This document shows, piece after piece, positions 8,734-15,728 of a stretch of DNA of 64,000 bases (the first letter of the stretch is position 1; each line of letters opens with the position of its first letter). Below the pieces are notes generated by a model. It saw only the letters and a program-made list of their open reading frames with translations. It did no database searches and was not told the DNA's origin. Source of the stretch: Bradyrhizobium ottawaense. Lineage in GTDB: Bacteria; Pseudomonadota; Alphaproteobacteria; Rhizobiales; Xanthobacteraceae. The translations under genes and the position numbers were made by a program. The DNA is taken from contig NZ_LT629693.1 of NCBI RefSeq assembly GCF_900099825.1, positions 3,173,001 to 3,237,000 on the forward strand. The letters are read 5' to 3'.

Positions 8734-9303
8734 TCAGGAAAGCCTGCGCCGGCGCAAGGCCATTGCCAGCCGCACCGCTACCGCCGCCTGCCAGACCGGA
8801 TACAGAAACGAGGTCTGATCGAGGCCGAGCGCATTGTCGAGCGCCAGCAATGCGCCGGCTATCGTCCCGGTCACCAGCATCTGCAGCCACGTCACGACGT
8901 CGCGCGGACCGGGCGGCAGCAAGGCAATACCCAACGCCATCAAGGCGCTGCCGGTGAAGCCGCCGGCGAGGCCAGAGAGAATGTTCCGCATCATCTTGTC
9001 GGCGCCGTTGACCTGCCCGTCGATGAAAACAGCGGCATTCACCGCGCAGACGAAGGCTGCCATCGTCATCGCGGCCGCGGCCAGCGCCGCCCACAACGGG
9101 TTGGCGCTGAAGCGGCGAACCACGAAGAAGACCACAACGGCGAACGGCACCGCGACCAGCGCCAGGAGAATATCGGCGGGCACGCCCGCAATCATGTCAA
9201 GCAACGTCGGCAAGAGCGGCGTGAGAATGCCCGACAGCAGGCCGGCGCCGGCCACTATCAATAAATTTCGTGAGGTGTCAGCCGAAGCGATCGCCTGGGT
9301 CAA
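8734..9303 (-). CDS. Conserved membrane protein, unknown function
   Basis: 189 residues, strongly hydrophobic, with five to six likely membrane segments (LLIVAGAGLLSGILTPLL, ILLALVAVPFAVVVFFVV, LAAAAMTMAAFVCAVNAAVF, LAGGFTGSALMALGIALL, MLVTGTIAGALLALDNALGL). No catalytic motif is seen. It lies 73 bases upstream of the monooxygenase gene on the same strand and may share its transcript. The start is preceded by AAGGAGTG. Confidence 0.6.
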   Translation of the reverse strand: MTQAIASADTSRNLLIVAGAGLLSGILTPLLPTLLDMIAGVPADILLALVAVPFAVVVFFVVRRFSANPLWAALAAAAMTMAAFVCAVNAAVFIDGQVNGADKMMRNILSGLAGGFTGSALMALGIALLPPGPRDVVTWLQMLVTGTIAGALLALDNALGLDQTSFLYPVWQAAVAVRLAMALRRRRLS

Positions 9304-9395
9304 CGCACACTCCTTGTTTTGCAGGAACGCCTGACGCCTAGCACGGCAGCGGACGAAATTGAATGTAACGCATTTTCGAGCGAAGCCGACACCGC

Positions 9396-9431
9396 AAAAT
9401 AAAGCCGCGCCAACCCGAAGGTTGACGCGGC
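9396..9431 (-). terminator. Rho-independent terminator of ssrA
   Basis: Read on the minus strand, a 12-bp stem (GCCGCG/CGCGGC plus CAACC/GGTTG, one mismatch) with a CGAA-type loop is followed by TTTATTTT. It lies right after the tmRNA coding piece. Confidence 0.75.
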
Positions 9432-9780
9432 GATGGCCGTTCTGTTGCCAGGTGGACCAACCCCGAACAGGTTACGCCGCGAGGCGCACTTCGTTCAATG
9501 CAACGTTATCGTTTGCATTTAGGTTTTTGACCCGATAACGGCGGTATCATGCCGAGCACAATTCAGAGCTTCATTGCGACCATCGATCCTGGTTCGCCCC
9601 CGCCTTAGCAGCCAGTCTTCAAGAGCCTTGGGATTCAGCCTTCCGGCCAAATCGATCTCACCGTGATGAGACCTTTAAGCTCAAGCTGCTAAGGTGGAGG
9701 CGCCGGGTACTGCCCCCGGGTCTGCCCGCAGTCCACTCTAAGGTTCAGCGCCATCGTCTTGCGACGAAGCCACCGTACGC
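9432..9780 (-). ncRNA. ssrA: tmRNA, circularly permuted two-piece form
   Basis: Transfer-messenger RNA, which rescues stalled ribosomes. On the minus strand the acceptor piece comes first, ending at 9693 with CGCCTCC-A-CC, preceded by the unusual T-arm CCCGGGGGCAGTACCCGG. The coding piece starts at 9601 with GGGGGCG, which pairs with CGCCTCC and forms the G3-U70 pair that marks alanine acceptors. The tag frame at 9516-9472 reads ANDNVALNEVRLAA then TAA, with the canonical AND start and LAA end. This permuted order is known for alphaproteobacteria. The 5' end of the acceptor piece is set by processing and is approximate. Confidence 0.93.
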
Positions 9781-9909
9781 GTGATCGCTGCCAAAAGATA
9801 GGCTGCTGTGGCTTGAATTCTTGTTGCGAAGGAAGTCCTCGATATTCAAGTCGCTGCCTGCGGACATCGCTCGGCGAGGATGACAGTTCCGAAAAGTGCC
9901 ACAGAGCGG

Positions 9910-10182
9910 TCACCGGCGTTCCAAAAGCCGGATGATCACCGTGTCGCCAGCCTTCTTTCCGATGGCAGCCTGCAGGTCCGCTTTGATAGGCAATTTATGG
10001 ACACCGCCACCTATCGCCATGAATGCCGTGCGTAGCGGGTGATCATCGACCGTACAACTTACCTTGACCAAGCCCTTTGTACCGAAGAACGCTGCGGACT
10101 TCGGCCATACGACATAGGTCCAGCCGCCCTTTTTTGGACTCTTCTGAAGCCGAGCTTTGAATTCCTTGTTCAGAACAACCAT
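9910..10182 (-). CDS. DUF1905 domain protein
   Basis: 90 residues fully covered by DUF1905: GGWTYVVWPKSAAFFGTKGLVKVSCTVDDHPLRTAFMAIGGGVHKLPIKADLQAAIGKKAGDTVIIRL. The fold is a small beta barrel of unknown function, sometimes fused to a YdeI-like domain. The ATG at 10182 is taken because AAAGGAGG lies nine bases upstream; a longer frame to 10230 has no such signal. Confidence 0.8.
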   Translation of the reverse strand: MVVLNKEFKARLQKSPKKGGWTYVVWPKSAAFFGTKGLVKVSCTVDDHPLRTAFMAIGGGVHKLPIKADLQAAIGKKAGDTVIIRLLERR

Positions 10183-10341
10183 CGCCTCGACCTCCTTTGC
10201 TTGAAGACCGCTCGTGAAGCGGCACTTCAATGGGCTGCTTCCTTACAAGACGGCCTGGATTGTGCCGGACCGACAAGTGGCGCATATTTTTTTTGCAAGA
10301 AGCTCGTAGGATGGGACTAATAATCCGCTCGAAGTACCTGG

Positions 10342-10653
10342 CTAATCCGAACAAACATCAACGATGGCCTGAAGAAATTCTTCGCCGGTAGCACACCATC
10401 GGGAGAATCCTATCTGGCGGAGCATATCGCTGATGACGGACATCGCGATCAGACTGCTGTCTTCATCCTCGAAGATTTTGTCCAGTTGCATGTGCAATTT
10501 GGAACCTTCGAGAGCGGCGACCTCGATCGCCAGCCGGTCCAGTTCGCTCGCCGCTTCGGTGTTGCGCGTGTCCCCAGGAAACTCGATCGCCCTGTTGCGG
10601 CGCCAGTAGGCGGTGCCCGCGCAATCGACCAGTGCACCAATGTCGATGAGCAA
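10342..10653 (-). CDS. Hypothetical protein
   Basis: About 103 residues, not recognised. It is helical and acidic (ASELDRLAIEVAALEGSKLHMQLDKIFEDEDSSLIAMSVISDMLRQIGF) with no signal peptide. No ATG opens the frame; a TTG at 10653 preceded by GAGGGAGGGGAG is the best start, and another TTG at 10671 is possible. It begins 26 bases downstream of the tRNA-Gly gene. Confidence 0.5.
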   Translation of the reverse strand: MLIDIGALVDCAGTAYWRRNRAIEFPGDTRNTEAASELDRLAIEVAALEGSKLHMQLDKIFEDEDSSLIAMSVISDMLRQIGFSRWCATGEEFLQAIVDVCSD

Positions 10654-10678
10654 TGCTCCCCTCCCTCGCAAAAGGAAC

Positions 10679-10752
10679 TGGAGCGGGCGAAGGGAATCGA
10701 ACCCTCGTATGCAGCTTGGGAAGCTGCCGTTCTACCATTGAACTACGCCCGC
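10679..10752 (-). tRNA. tRNA-Gly (anticodon CCC)
   Basis: A complete cloverleaf on the minus strand. The acceptor stem GCGGGCG pairs with CGCCCGC, followed by T and an encoded CCA. The anticodon arm is GCAGC-TTCCCAA-GCTGC, giving CCC. The T arm contains GGTTCGATTCC. Its 5' 37 bases (10716-10752) are repeated at 28874 and 45331, so it is the integration target of both mobile elements and has been rebuilt with element DNA on its 5' side. Confidence 0.95.
10716..10752. repeat. Attachment site, left (within tRNA-Gly)
   Basis: 37-bp sequence beginning TTGGGAAGCTGCCG and ending CTACGCCCGC, identical to 28874-28910 and 45331-45367 and in the same orientation. It spans tRNA positions 1 to the anticodon loop. 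Confidence 0.92.
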
Positions 10753-10763
10753 GTAGAAACCCT

Positions 10764-10792
10764 TTTATATCAGGTACTTCTTGCACTTTTTA
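10764..10792 (-). promoter_or_regulatory. Element-borne promoter reading into tRNA-Gly
   Basis: On the minus strand, -10-like TATAAA (10769-10764) lies 11 bases before the tRNA, with an AT-rich TAAAAA 17 bases further upstream. The segment aligns with the same place in element 2 (28921-28949): shared AAAGT, AAG and CCTGAT blocks at equal spacing. This suggests each element brings a promoter for the tRNA it interrupts. Confidence 0.45.
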
Positions 10793-11033
10793 GCCCGATT
10801 TTTCGGTCGATGCATGTTGCAAATCGTGTTGCACCGTTTCGGGCCCTCGGGTCACCGCTTATAGCCCGCTCCCGCGCCGTGCGGCAAGCCAGCGGACGTA
10901 TCCCATGATTGACGGAACAACGTCATCCATACACTCGGCCCTCAAACCAACTCGCCGAGATTACGCCCACCGTCAAAGTCCCCCGGCGTCGCCAACCGAC
11001 GATCTCTGCACATCCAAACCGGGCCGCCGCGTC

Positions 11034-11348
11034 ATGATCAGGACAGCCGCCGTTGAGGCTATGCTCGACGCGCACCCGGCCCGCATCCACGTGTTCACCG
11101 CCCCGCCGATCCTCCGGGAAAGCCGGGCGAGCCTCCGGCGGATGGCTTCATGCTTGACCCGGTCCCTCGACGTGAGCACCGAGGAAGCTCTCGCCGACGC
11201 ATACGACACCGCAATCGGCGGAGACGACAGCGCGGTCGGATGCAACATGACCCTGTTGATGGAAACATCGAGCGACCCTCGCGAACAAATCGAGCGGGTG
11301 TTGATGGCGGCGGACCTGTTGCGAATGGCCCTTAGAATACAGCATTAA
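11034..11348 (+). CDS. Hypothetical protein, element 1
   Basis: 104 residues from the ATG at 11034 (MIRTAAVEAMLDAHPARIHVF...), ending LMAADLLRMALRIQH. Not recognised. It is helical, without membrane segments. A longer frame to 10905 exists, but its N-terminal part is low-complexity. It lies between the attachment site and the excisionase, where satellites and islands often keep regulators. No strong ribosome site is visible, so it may not be real. Confidence 0.4.
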   Translation: MIRTAAVEAMLDAHPARIHVFTAPPILRESRASLRRMASCLTRSLDVSTEEALADAYDTAIGGDDSAVGCNMTLLMETSSDPREQIERVLMAADLLRMALRIQH

Positions 11349-11544
11349 AACAGGGTCAGGCACGCCAAAAGCACGCGGGTACACCGTGACGCAATTGCCA
11401 GTTGTTTGTTGCCTGATCATCCCGTAGCCTTGCAATCCTGAGACGGTGCCATGAGGCCCCGCGAGTTCAGACAAGTAGGCATGCGCCGAACCTCTCTTCT
11501 CCGCGCAAACACTCGGACAATCCCCCTCGTTCCTACGAACTAAA

Positions 11545-11582
11545 CCGGCGACCGCGTCCCGTACGCGACCGCCGGGCTTTTC
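11545..11582 (+). terminator. Hairpin with T run just upstream of excisionase
   Basis: CCGGCG-a-c-CGCGT (from 11545) pairs with ACGCG-a-c-CGCCGG (to 11575) around a CCCGT loop, followed by GCTTTTC. It ends three bases before the CGGAGG ribosome site of the excisionase gene, so it may be an attenuator. It also contains GTCCCGTACGCGA (11556-11568), repeated upstream of the replication gene at 17414. Confidence 0.6.
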
Positions 11583-11597
11583 ACCGGAGGCAAATCA

Positions 11598-11837
11598 ATG
11601 CCACGCGTTGCAACACGTCCAGAAGTGTATCTGGCACTTTCGCCCGCCGCGACAGCGACGGCGTTAGGCATTTCCTATTCCCACGTCCGTGATGCGATCA
11701 ACGAAGGCGTGCTCCCGGTCTACGTGGTCGGCGTCAAGCACCGCATCCACGTCAGCGACATCGAGCGGTTCCTCCGCTCATTTCCGAGCCCAGCAAAGCG
11801 CAAGTACACCAAGCGCAGGAGCGTCCCCCATGAATGA
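11598..11837 (+). CDS. Excisionase-like helix-turn-helix protein
   Basis: 79 residues. It holds a MerR/excisionase-type HTH: LSPAATATALGISYSHVRDAINEGVLPVYVVGVKHRIHVSDIERFLRSF, where the helix pair is followed by the wing (VVGVKHRI) and the anchoring IERFL. The C-terminus is very basic (PAKRKYTKRR). Such proteins direct excision by integrases or repress element promoters. CGGAGG precedes the ATG. Its stop overlaps the next start by eight bases, marking the first gene of a long rightward operon. Confidence 0.75.
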   Translation: MPRVATRPEVYLALSPAATATALGISYSHVRDAINEGVLPVYVVGVKHRIHVSDIERFLRSFPSPAKRKYTKRRSVPHE

Positions 11838-12450
11838 CACGGTCGATTATAAACTTTTCGAAGTCCCGCTCCTCGGTCGCAACATCGCCGCCAGCCGCAC
11901 GCCGCGTTTGCAGCCGTCCGCTATCGTCGAATACTCCGACATGCTTAGCCGCGAAGTGTCGGCGGCCCGATGGACGACGGACCCGGAGAATGGCGAACCG
12001 CTCAACAGCGCCGGGCAAACCATCGTTCAACATCTGGAGCACTCGTTAAAGACCCGGCCTCATTGGCTTCTGCCGACCGTGCTCGAAGATCAAGCCGACG
12101 CCGTCTGGTTGGCCGAGGTGCCGAACCTCACGGTTCGCGGTGCACGTCATAATCAGATCGAAAAGAACGTCGGCAGCAAGGCCGCCGCCGATATCCTCTT
12201 CAAAGAGGAAGCACTCCGCTACGGCGTCACCGACCCGATGTCATTGCAGCCGGGACGTAAGCCGGGCAGCGATGGCACCGAAAAGAAGCCCGCCGCGAAC
12301 CTCTCCGACAACCCGTGGTCCGTTCAGTATCGTGGTGATGCGACCGCACGTGCGGCGCGGATTGCATCGATCATCAAAACCGGGACGCGCTTCGCCGAAG
12401 GCATGGCGAAGGCCGCTGGGACGACGGTCGGAAAGCCGCTCAGCCGATGA
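11830..12450 (+). CDS. Element backbone protein A (conserved in both elements)
   Basis: 206 residues, function unknown. Its relative at 31448-32023 in element 2 shows the same landmarks in order: a region ending QHLEHSLKTRPHWLLP / LEDWLQQRPHLVAP, then LQPGRKPGS / LRPGREPGT, then NPW...FAEGMAKAAGTTVGKPLSR / NPF...AAAAKKFGTDLAGRPLRPS. Both lie close behind the excisionase or regulator genes. Conservation between otherwise diverged elements argues for a core role. The start overlaps the excisionase stop; the stop overlaps the next start by ATGA. Confidence 0.65.
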   Translation: MNDTVDYKLFEVPLLGRNIAASRTPRLQPSAIVEYSDMLSREVSAARWTTDPENGEPLNSAGQTIVQHLEHSLKTRPHWLLPTVLEDQADAVWLAEVPNLTVRGARHNQIEKNVGSKAAADILFKEEALRYGVTDPMSLQPGRKPGSDGTEKKPAANLSDNPWSVQYRGDATARAARIASIIKTGTRFAEGMAKAAGTTVGKPLSR

Positions 12451-12854
12451 TCAACAAAATCCGTCACACGCCCGGCGAGGCGATCAAACTGCCGAACGGC
12501 CAGTTCCTAAACCATGGCCAGATTATCAAACGGGGAGAACGAAAAATGAAGACGAACCCAGCCCGGCCCTTGAATACTGCGCTCCGGTCTATTGCCAGAG
12601 ATGGCGCTCCGAAGCGCACCGAGCCCGCCCCGGTCAAGGCCGGGATGAAGCGCGTCACCAAGGGCGAGCCCTCGGCCTATCACCATGGGCAGACGGTCCG
12701 GGACGAACCCAACACCGTCAAGGCTCACACCACGTCCATCCCGTTGCATCCTGCTACGCCCGCGAAGCTCGCGGCGAAGCTCGACCAGAGCAACAACGCC
12801 TCGACCGTGTTGGCCGACGCCTCGCGCTTGGGCCGTCCGGCGGAGAAGGCGTGA
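12447..12854 (+). CDS. Hypothetical basic protein, element 1
   Basis: 135 residues, not recognised. It opens with MINKIRHTPGEAIKLPNGQFLNHGQIIKRGERK and continues as a low-complexity, Lys/Pro/Ala-rich sequence without predicted membrane segments. It is translationally coupled: ATGA overlaps the previous stop, and its own stop overlaps the next ATG (GTGATGG). Confidence 0.55.
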   Translation: MINKIRHTPGEAIKLPNGQFLNHGQIIKRGERKMKTNPARPLNTALRSIARDGAPKRTEPAPVKAGMKRVTKGEPSAYHHGQTVRDEPNTVKAHTTSIPLHPATPAKLAAKLDQSNNASTVLADASRLGRPAEKA

Positions 12855-13000
12855 TGGCTTCGCAGGATCAGGATCAGCCGCCGGTCGAGAAACCGGAGAC
12901 GGAGGCCGCTCGACGTGAGCGGGTTTCCGTCGAGGAGCGCCTGCGCCACGCTCAGACAACCGCCGCCGCGTTGCGTCGGCGATATGGCATCGAGGAGTGA
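12854..13000 (+). CDS. Small helical protein, element 1
   Basis: 48 residues: MASQDQDQPPVEKPETEAAR, then a charged helix RRERVSVEERLRHAQTTAAALRRRYGIEE. Not recognised. The coupled start (TGATGG) and the position inside a tightly packed operon support it despite its size. Confidence 0.5.
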   Translation: MASQDQDQPPVEKPETEAARRERVSVEERLRHAQTTAAALRRRYGIEE

Positions 13001-13002
13001 GG

Positions 13003-13167
13003 ATGCAATGGATCGAAGTGCTCCGAAGGTTTTTCGACATGGGTCACGTGATCCGGCGGACCATGGCGTCGGCTACTCGGCGTCGGGCACTTCGGAACAT
13101 TCGCGCCACAGCGCGCACCGTGCGTCGGCGACAGCGACAACGCGTGATGAGCCAGAACGTCTGGTAG
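13003..13167 (+). CDS. Small Arg-rich protein, element 1
   Basis: 54 residues: MQWIEVLRRFFDMGHVIRRT followed by a strongly basic helix (ATRRRALRNIRATARTVRRRQRQRVM). GAGGAGTGAGG directly precedes the ATG. It overlaps, in another frame, the first third of the frame ending at 13409. The amphipathic basic sequence and good ribosome site make this frame the more convincing in that stretch. Confidence 0.45.
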   Translation: MQWIEVLRRFFDMGHVIRRTMASATRRRALRNIRATARTVRRRQRQRVMSQNVW

Positions 13168-13409
13168 GAGCCCGGAAGGTCGAGGAGGGACGACATCACG
13201 GACGCGGCAAGCGGACACGATGGCAGCTAATCGAGGAAAACCATCGTCGGCTCGGCAAGATTGTCGAGCGGCTGAAAATCGAGACGGACCCGGCGGTGCT
13301 GGAGAAGTTGCGGAAAAACTTCGAAATCAAAACCGCGTTTCTGGCGCGGCTCCGAGCAGAGACCGGCGAATGGTTTGTCGAGGCAATTCCGGGCGAGCAT
13401 GAGGTTTGA
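13008..13409 (+). CDS. Coiled-coil protein with uncertain start, element 1
   Basis: The C-terminal 65 residues look like a real helical protein: WQLIEENHRRLGKIVERLKI, ETDPAVLEKLRKNFEIKTAF, LARLRAETGEWFVEAIPGEH. Upstream the frame is low-complexity and overlaps the Arg-rich frame at 13003-13167. There is no ATG, GTG or TTG in this frame between 13008 and the helical part; a CTG at 13161 is the only near start. The true start is therefore open, and a link to the preceding frame by slippage cannot be excluded. Confidence 0.45.
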   Translation: MDRSAPKVFRHGSRDPADHGVGYSASGTSEHSRHSAHRASATATTRDEPERLVGARKVEEGRHHGRGKRTRWQLIEENHRRLGKIVERLKIETDPAVLEKLRKNFEIKTAFLARLRAETGEWFVEAIPGEHEV

Positions 13410-13411
13410 AG

Positions 13412-13663
13412 ATGCGCGGGACCGTAGTGTTTTGGAAAAGAGAATATCGCGACCCCACTGAGGATTTTAGTTGGGGTTTCATCATGCCCGAAGGCAGCAA
13501 CCGTCGAGATGCAAATGTCCGCGTCTACTTCAATTCGAAATCGGCGCGCTACTCGCCGGTCAAGCAAGGGGACCTCGTCGAGTACGAGATCAAAGTGTTT
13601 CGCGAGCCGCGTCCCGACAGACCCGGCAGCGCCGCAAGCAAAGTCGAAAGGGTCGAACAATGA
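13412..13663 (+). CDS. Cold-shock-domain-like OB-fold protein
   Basis: 83 residues. The sequence follows the cold-shock pattern: RGTVVFWKREY...WGFIMPEG, then VRVYFNSKSARYSPVKQGDLVEYEI, matching the RNP1-like strand (GFI) and the closing strand of a five-stranded barrel. The usual aromatic FVH motif is replaced by VYF. It likely binds single-stranded nucleic acid. ATG at 13412 is preferred to the TTG at 13406; GAGG precedes it. Confidence 0.55.
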   Translation: MRGTVVFWKREYRDPTEDFSWGFIMPEGSNRRDANVRVYFNSKSARYSPVKQGDLVEYEIKVFREPRPDRPGSAASKVERVEQ

Positions 13664-13830
13664 GCCAGCATCAGCGTCCTCATCCTCGTCAAGACCGTCG
13701 AGGCATCGGTCGAGCAGTAACTCGGCCCCTCGCGAAACCATCGAGACCATCTGGGGCGAGGACGACTACGAACCGTGGGACCGCAATCAAAGGCGACATC
13801 GGTAAGCTCGGACGACCCGTGACAACGTAA
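13660..13830 (+). CDS. Small basic protein, element 1
   Basis: 56 residues (MSQHQRPHPRQDRRGIGRAV...IGKLGRPVTT), not recognised. The start forms an ATGA overlap with the preceding stop. Another frame across the same bases reads ETIWGEDDYEPWDRNQRRHR, so the coding frame here is uncertain. Confidence 0.4.
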   Translation: MSQHQRPHPRQDRRGIGRAVTRPLAKPSRPSGARTTTNRGTAIKGDIGKLGRPVTT

Positions 13831-13859
13831 CAACGAAAACCAAGAGGGAGAACATCACC

Positions 13860-14117
13860 ATGGCAACGAACATCGTAGGCTCGAAAGAAAAATCGCAGAC
13901 CGGACGCGGACAAAATCAGGATCAGACGCCGGTCACCACGAGCAAAAAGCTCGCTGCAATTCCAAAAGTTTCGCCGCCCAACGCGAGCGCCGACGCTGGC
14001 GATTGGCAGACGCGCAAGATCAGCGGGAAGGCCATCAACACTCACTCCGGCATGCTGGCGAACCGACCCGGCCATGACGGCAAGGTCCCGCCGACGACAT
14101 CCTCGCGTCGCCGCTAA
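13860..14117 (+). CDS. Hypothetical protein, element 1
   Basis: 85 residues (MATNIVGSKEKSQTGRGQNQ...), not recognised; polar, Lys/Ser/Thr-rich and probably disordered. AGGGAGAACATCACC precedes the ATG, a good ribosome site. It is the last gene before the hairpin at 14164. Confidence 0.5.
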   Translation: MATNIVGSKEKSQTGRGQNQDQTPVTTSKKLAAIPKVSPPNASADAGDWQTRKISGKAINTHSGMLANRPGHDGKVPPTTSSRRR

Positions 14118-14163
14118 TCAGGAATTGGTCGCGGATAGTGAACTCATCCCTGCGATCAATGAA

Positions 14164-14209
14164 CCGCCGCACGGCCCTTGGACGGGAGACCGTGCGGCGG
14201 ACCTCTTTT
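14164..14209 (+). terminator. Strong hairpin with T run, element 1
   Basis: A perfect 11-bp stem: CCGCCGCACGG (14164-14174) pairs with CCGTGCGGCGG (14190-14200), followed by ACCTCTTTT. This has the form of an intrinsic terminator. The next gene's AAAGGA site begins five bases later, so it may regulate that gene's expression. Confidence 0.7.
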
Positions 14210-14227
14210 CGAAAAGGAATGTCCCCG

Positions 14228-14512
14228 ATGTTGGAAATCAGAAATCAGTTTGGAGTGATTGACCTCGCGGTAATTGATCCCGACGAAGTTGCAAAGCTCA
14301 CCGACCCCCAGCAGGAAAAACTTTCGACGCTCTGCACCGCAGTGAAGCGCCGCGAGGCAGCGCAGGAGCGGCTATTCGCAGCCGTGCGCGCCGTCAACGT
14401 CGCGACCATCGAGCAGACGAATGCTCTGGCCGCGCATCAACGCGCCAATCCGCCGCCGTCATTCATGGATTTGCACGCCGCCAGCGTGAAGGCGTTCAAC
14501 GAAACCAAGTGA
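14228..14512 (+). CDS. Element backbone protein H, N-terminal part
   Basis: 94 residues: MLEIRNQFGVIDLAVIDPDE, then VAKLTDPQQEKLSTLCTAVKRREAAQERLFAAV. The segment aligns with the start of the 226-residue protein at 32184 in element 2 (SIAKLSKPQQKALFAVQSTYLASDEAEVEF). The function is unknown; it is predicted all-helical. The ATG at 14228 is chosen because AAAGGA lies nine bases before it; the in-frame ATG at 14219 is too close to that site. The next gene matches the C-terminal half of the element 2 protein. Confidence 0.6.
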   Translation: MLEIRNQFGVIDLAVIDPDEVAKLTDPQQEKLSTLCTAVKRREAAQERLFAAVRAVNVATIEQTNALAAHQRANPPPSFMDLHAASVKAFNETK

Positions 14513-14543
14513 AGCGCGCCACGCGCAGAAAGGTCCCCATCCC

Positions 14544-15068
14544 ATGGCTCAAGATTTAGACGCCGACCTCCCCGAATACGTCGGAGCCGACAAGTCAACC
14601 CGCGCCGACCCGCCGAAGGGCAAGCGCAATTCAACGTCCCCGGCAGTGACAGCAAGTGCACCATCGGTCGCAGTCTACACGCCCCCGGCTCCCGGCTCGA
14701 CGCATCCGCGTGAGCCGAAGCTCGCCCCGGCGAAGCGCCTCGACGCGGCGGAGGAGGCTCTTCGCACCGCGCAGACGGACTTGATGTCGGCACGCGGCGA
14801 ACTCACCGCCGCGCAGGCAGCCGAGAGCGAGGCCGAGCTTGCATTCGCGTCGTGCTTCGCCACGATCTCCCCCGACGAACTCCTCCGCCAGCACGCCGCA
14901 CGCGCGGCGCAGGAGCGGGCGGAGCGGGTTGCACGCGGCGAGACGCCGGAGGCGAAGCCCGCGCCGACGCACAACCGGAGCCCGGTTGATGTGGCAGCCG
15001 CGTCGAGGCCGAAGACCAACCGACAGGCCCCGTCTACGCCCCTCCGCAGTAACGTAATTCGGCGGTGA
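14544..15068 (+). CDS. Element backbone protein H, C-terminal part
   Basis: 174 residues. A Pro/Ala/Thr-rich N-terminus leads to a long helix (LDAAEEALRTAQTDLMSARGELTAAQAAESEAELAFASCF), then SPDELLRQHAARAAQERAERVARGETP. The latter matches SVSDLVKENAKRESDRKLALIAAGLPP in the second half of the element 2 protein at 32184-32864. Element 1 thus encodes as two genes what element 2 encodes as one. Function unknown. Confidence 0.55.
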   Translation: MAQDLDADLPEYVGADKSTRADPPKGKRNSTSPAVTASAPSVAVYTPPAPGSTHPREPKLAPAKRLDAAEEALRTAQTDLMSARGELTAAQAAESEAELAFASCFATISPDELLRQHAARAAQERAERVARGETPEAKPAPTHNRSPVDVAAASRPKTNRQAPSTPLRSNVIRR

Positions 15069-15071
15069 CCC

Positions 15072-15263
15072 GTGAAGCAATGGCTCGAAGACAAAATCGA
15101 GGCGGACAAAACGCCGGAGCTAAGGCTCGCGAACCGTGTCGCGCGCTATGAGACCTCGCGGCAATTCCGCGATCACCGGCTACACCTCGACCGTGCCCTC
15201 CGCCGTATCGATGGCTTGCGGACGTTCCGCGATCTCCCGGCCTACAGACGGCGGGGCGATTGA
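15072..15263 (+). CDS. Small basic protein, element 1
   Basis: 63 residues starting at a GTG four bases after the previous stop: MKQWLEDKIEADKTPELRLA, then Arg/His-rich helices (RVARYETSRQFRDHRLHLDRALRRIDGL). Not recognised. The stop (TGATG) overlaps the next ATG, indicating coupling. Confidence 0.5.
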   Translation: MKQWLEDKIEADKTPELRLANRVARYETSRQFRDHRLHLDRALRRIDGLRTFRDLPAYRRRGD

Positions 15264-15718
15264 TGAGCATCACAGACAGCCCGGAGCGTGACGCCGCGCG
15301 CAAGCGCGGAGATGTGCGCTACATCTCGACCCGGCCTTGCCCTCACGGCAATGTCGGCGAGCGGTATGTCTGCAACGATGAGTGCCTTTGTCCGAAGTGC
15401 AGGAAACAGCCGGAGACCTACGTCTCCGACGAACCATGCAAGCACGGACACGTCGGCGAACGGTTCGCATCGAATGGCGCTTGCGTCACTTGCATGCGCG
15501 GCAGGAGGCGGAACCGAGCGCGCGTGCTCGATGATCCCGCTCGCTCTGTCGCACGTGAGGAGGGCCGCAAACGCTACATGCCAGCAAAGCCGTGTTACGT
15601 CGGCCACGTCTCCGAGCGGTACGTCTCGAATAACATCTGTTGCGAGTGCTCGGACGCCCGCCAGCGCAAGATCATGGGTACGCTATCGCGCGACAAGCAT
15701 ATACATCCGACGAAGTGA
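15263..15718 (+). CDS. Triple zinc-ribbon-like repeat protein
   Basis: 151 residues made of three copies of a unit of about 45 residues: PCPHGNVGERYVCNDECLCPKC, PCKHGHVGERFASNGACVTC and PCYVGHVSERYVSNNICCEC. Each unit offers a C-x-H/C-x...C-x2-C set suited to one zinc ion; the third lacks the first His. Units of this type occur in phage and mobile-element proteins and are thought to bind nucleic acid. ATG at 15263 is preferred to TTG at 15260. It lies directly before the HTH gene at 15729. Confidence 0.6.
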   Translation: MSITDSPERDAARKRGDVRYISTRPCPHGNVGERYVCNDECLCPKCRKQPETYVSDEPCKHGHVGERFASNGACVTCMRGRRRNRARVLDDPARSVAREEGRKRYMPAKPCYVGHVSERYVSNNICCECSDARQRKIMGTLSRDKHIHPTK

Positions 15719-15728
15719 AGAGGCCAAC

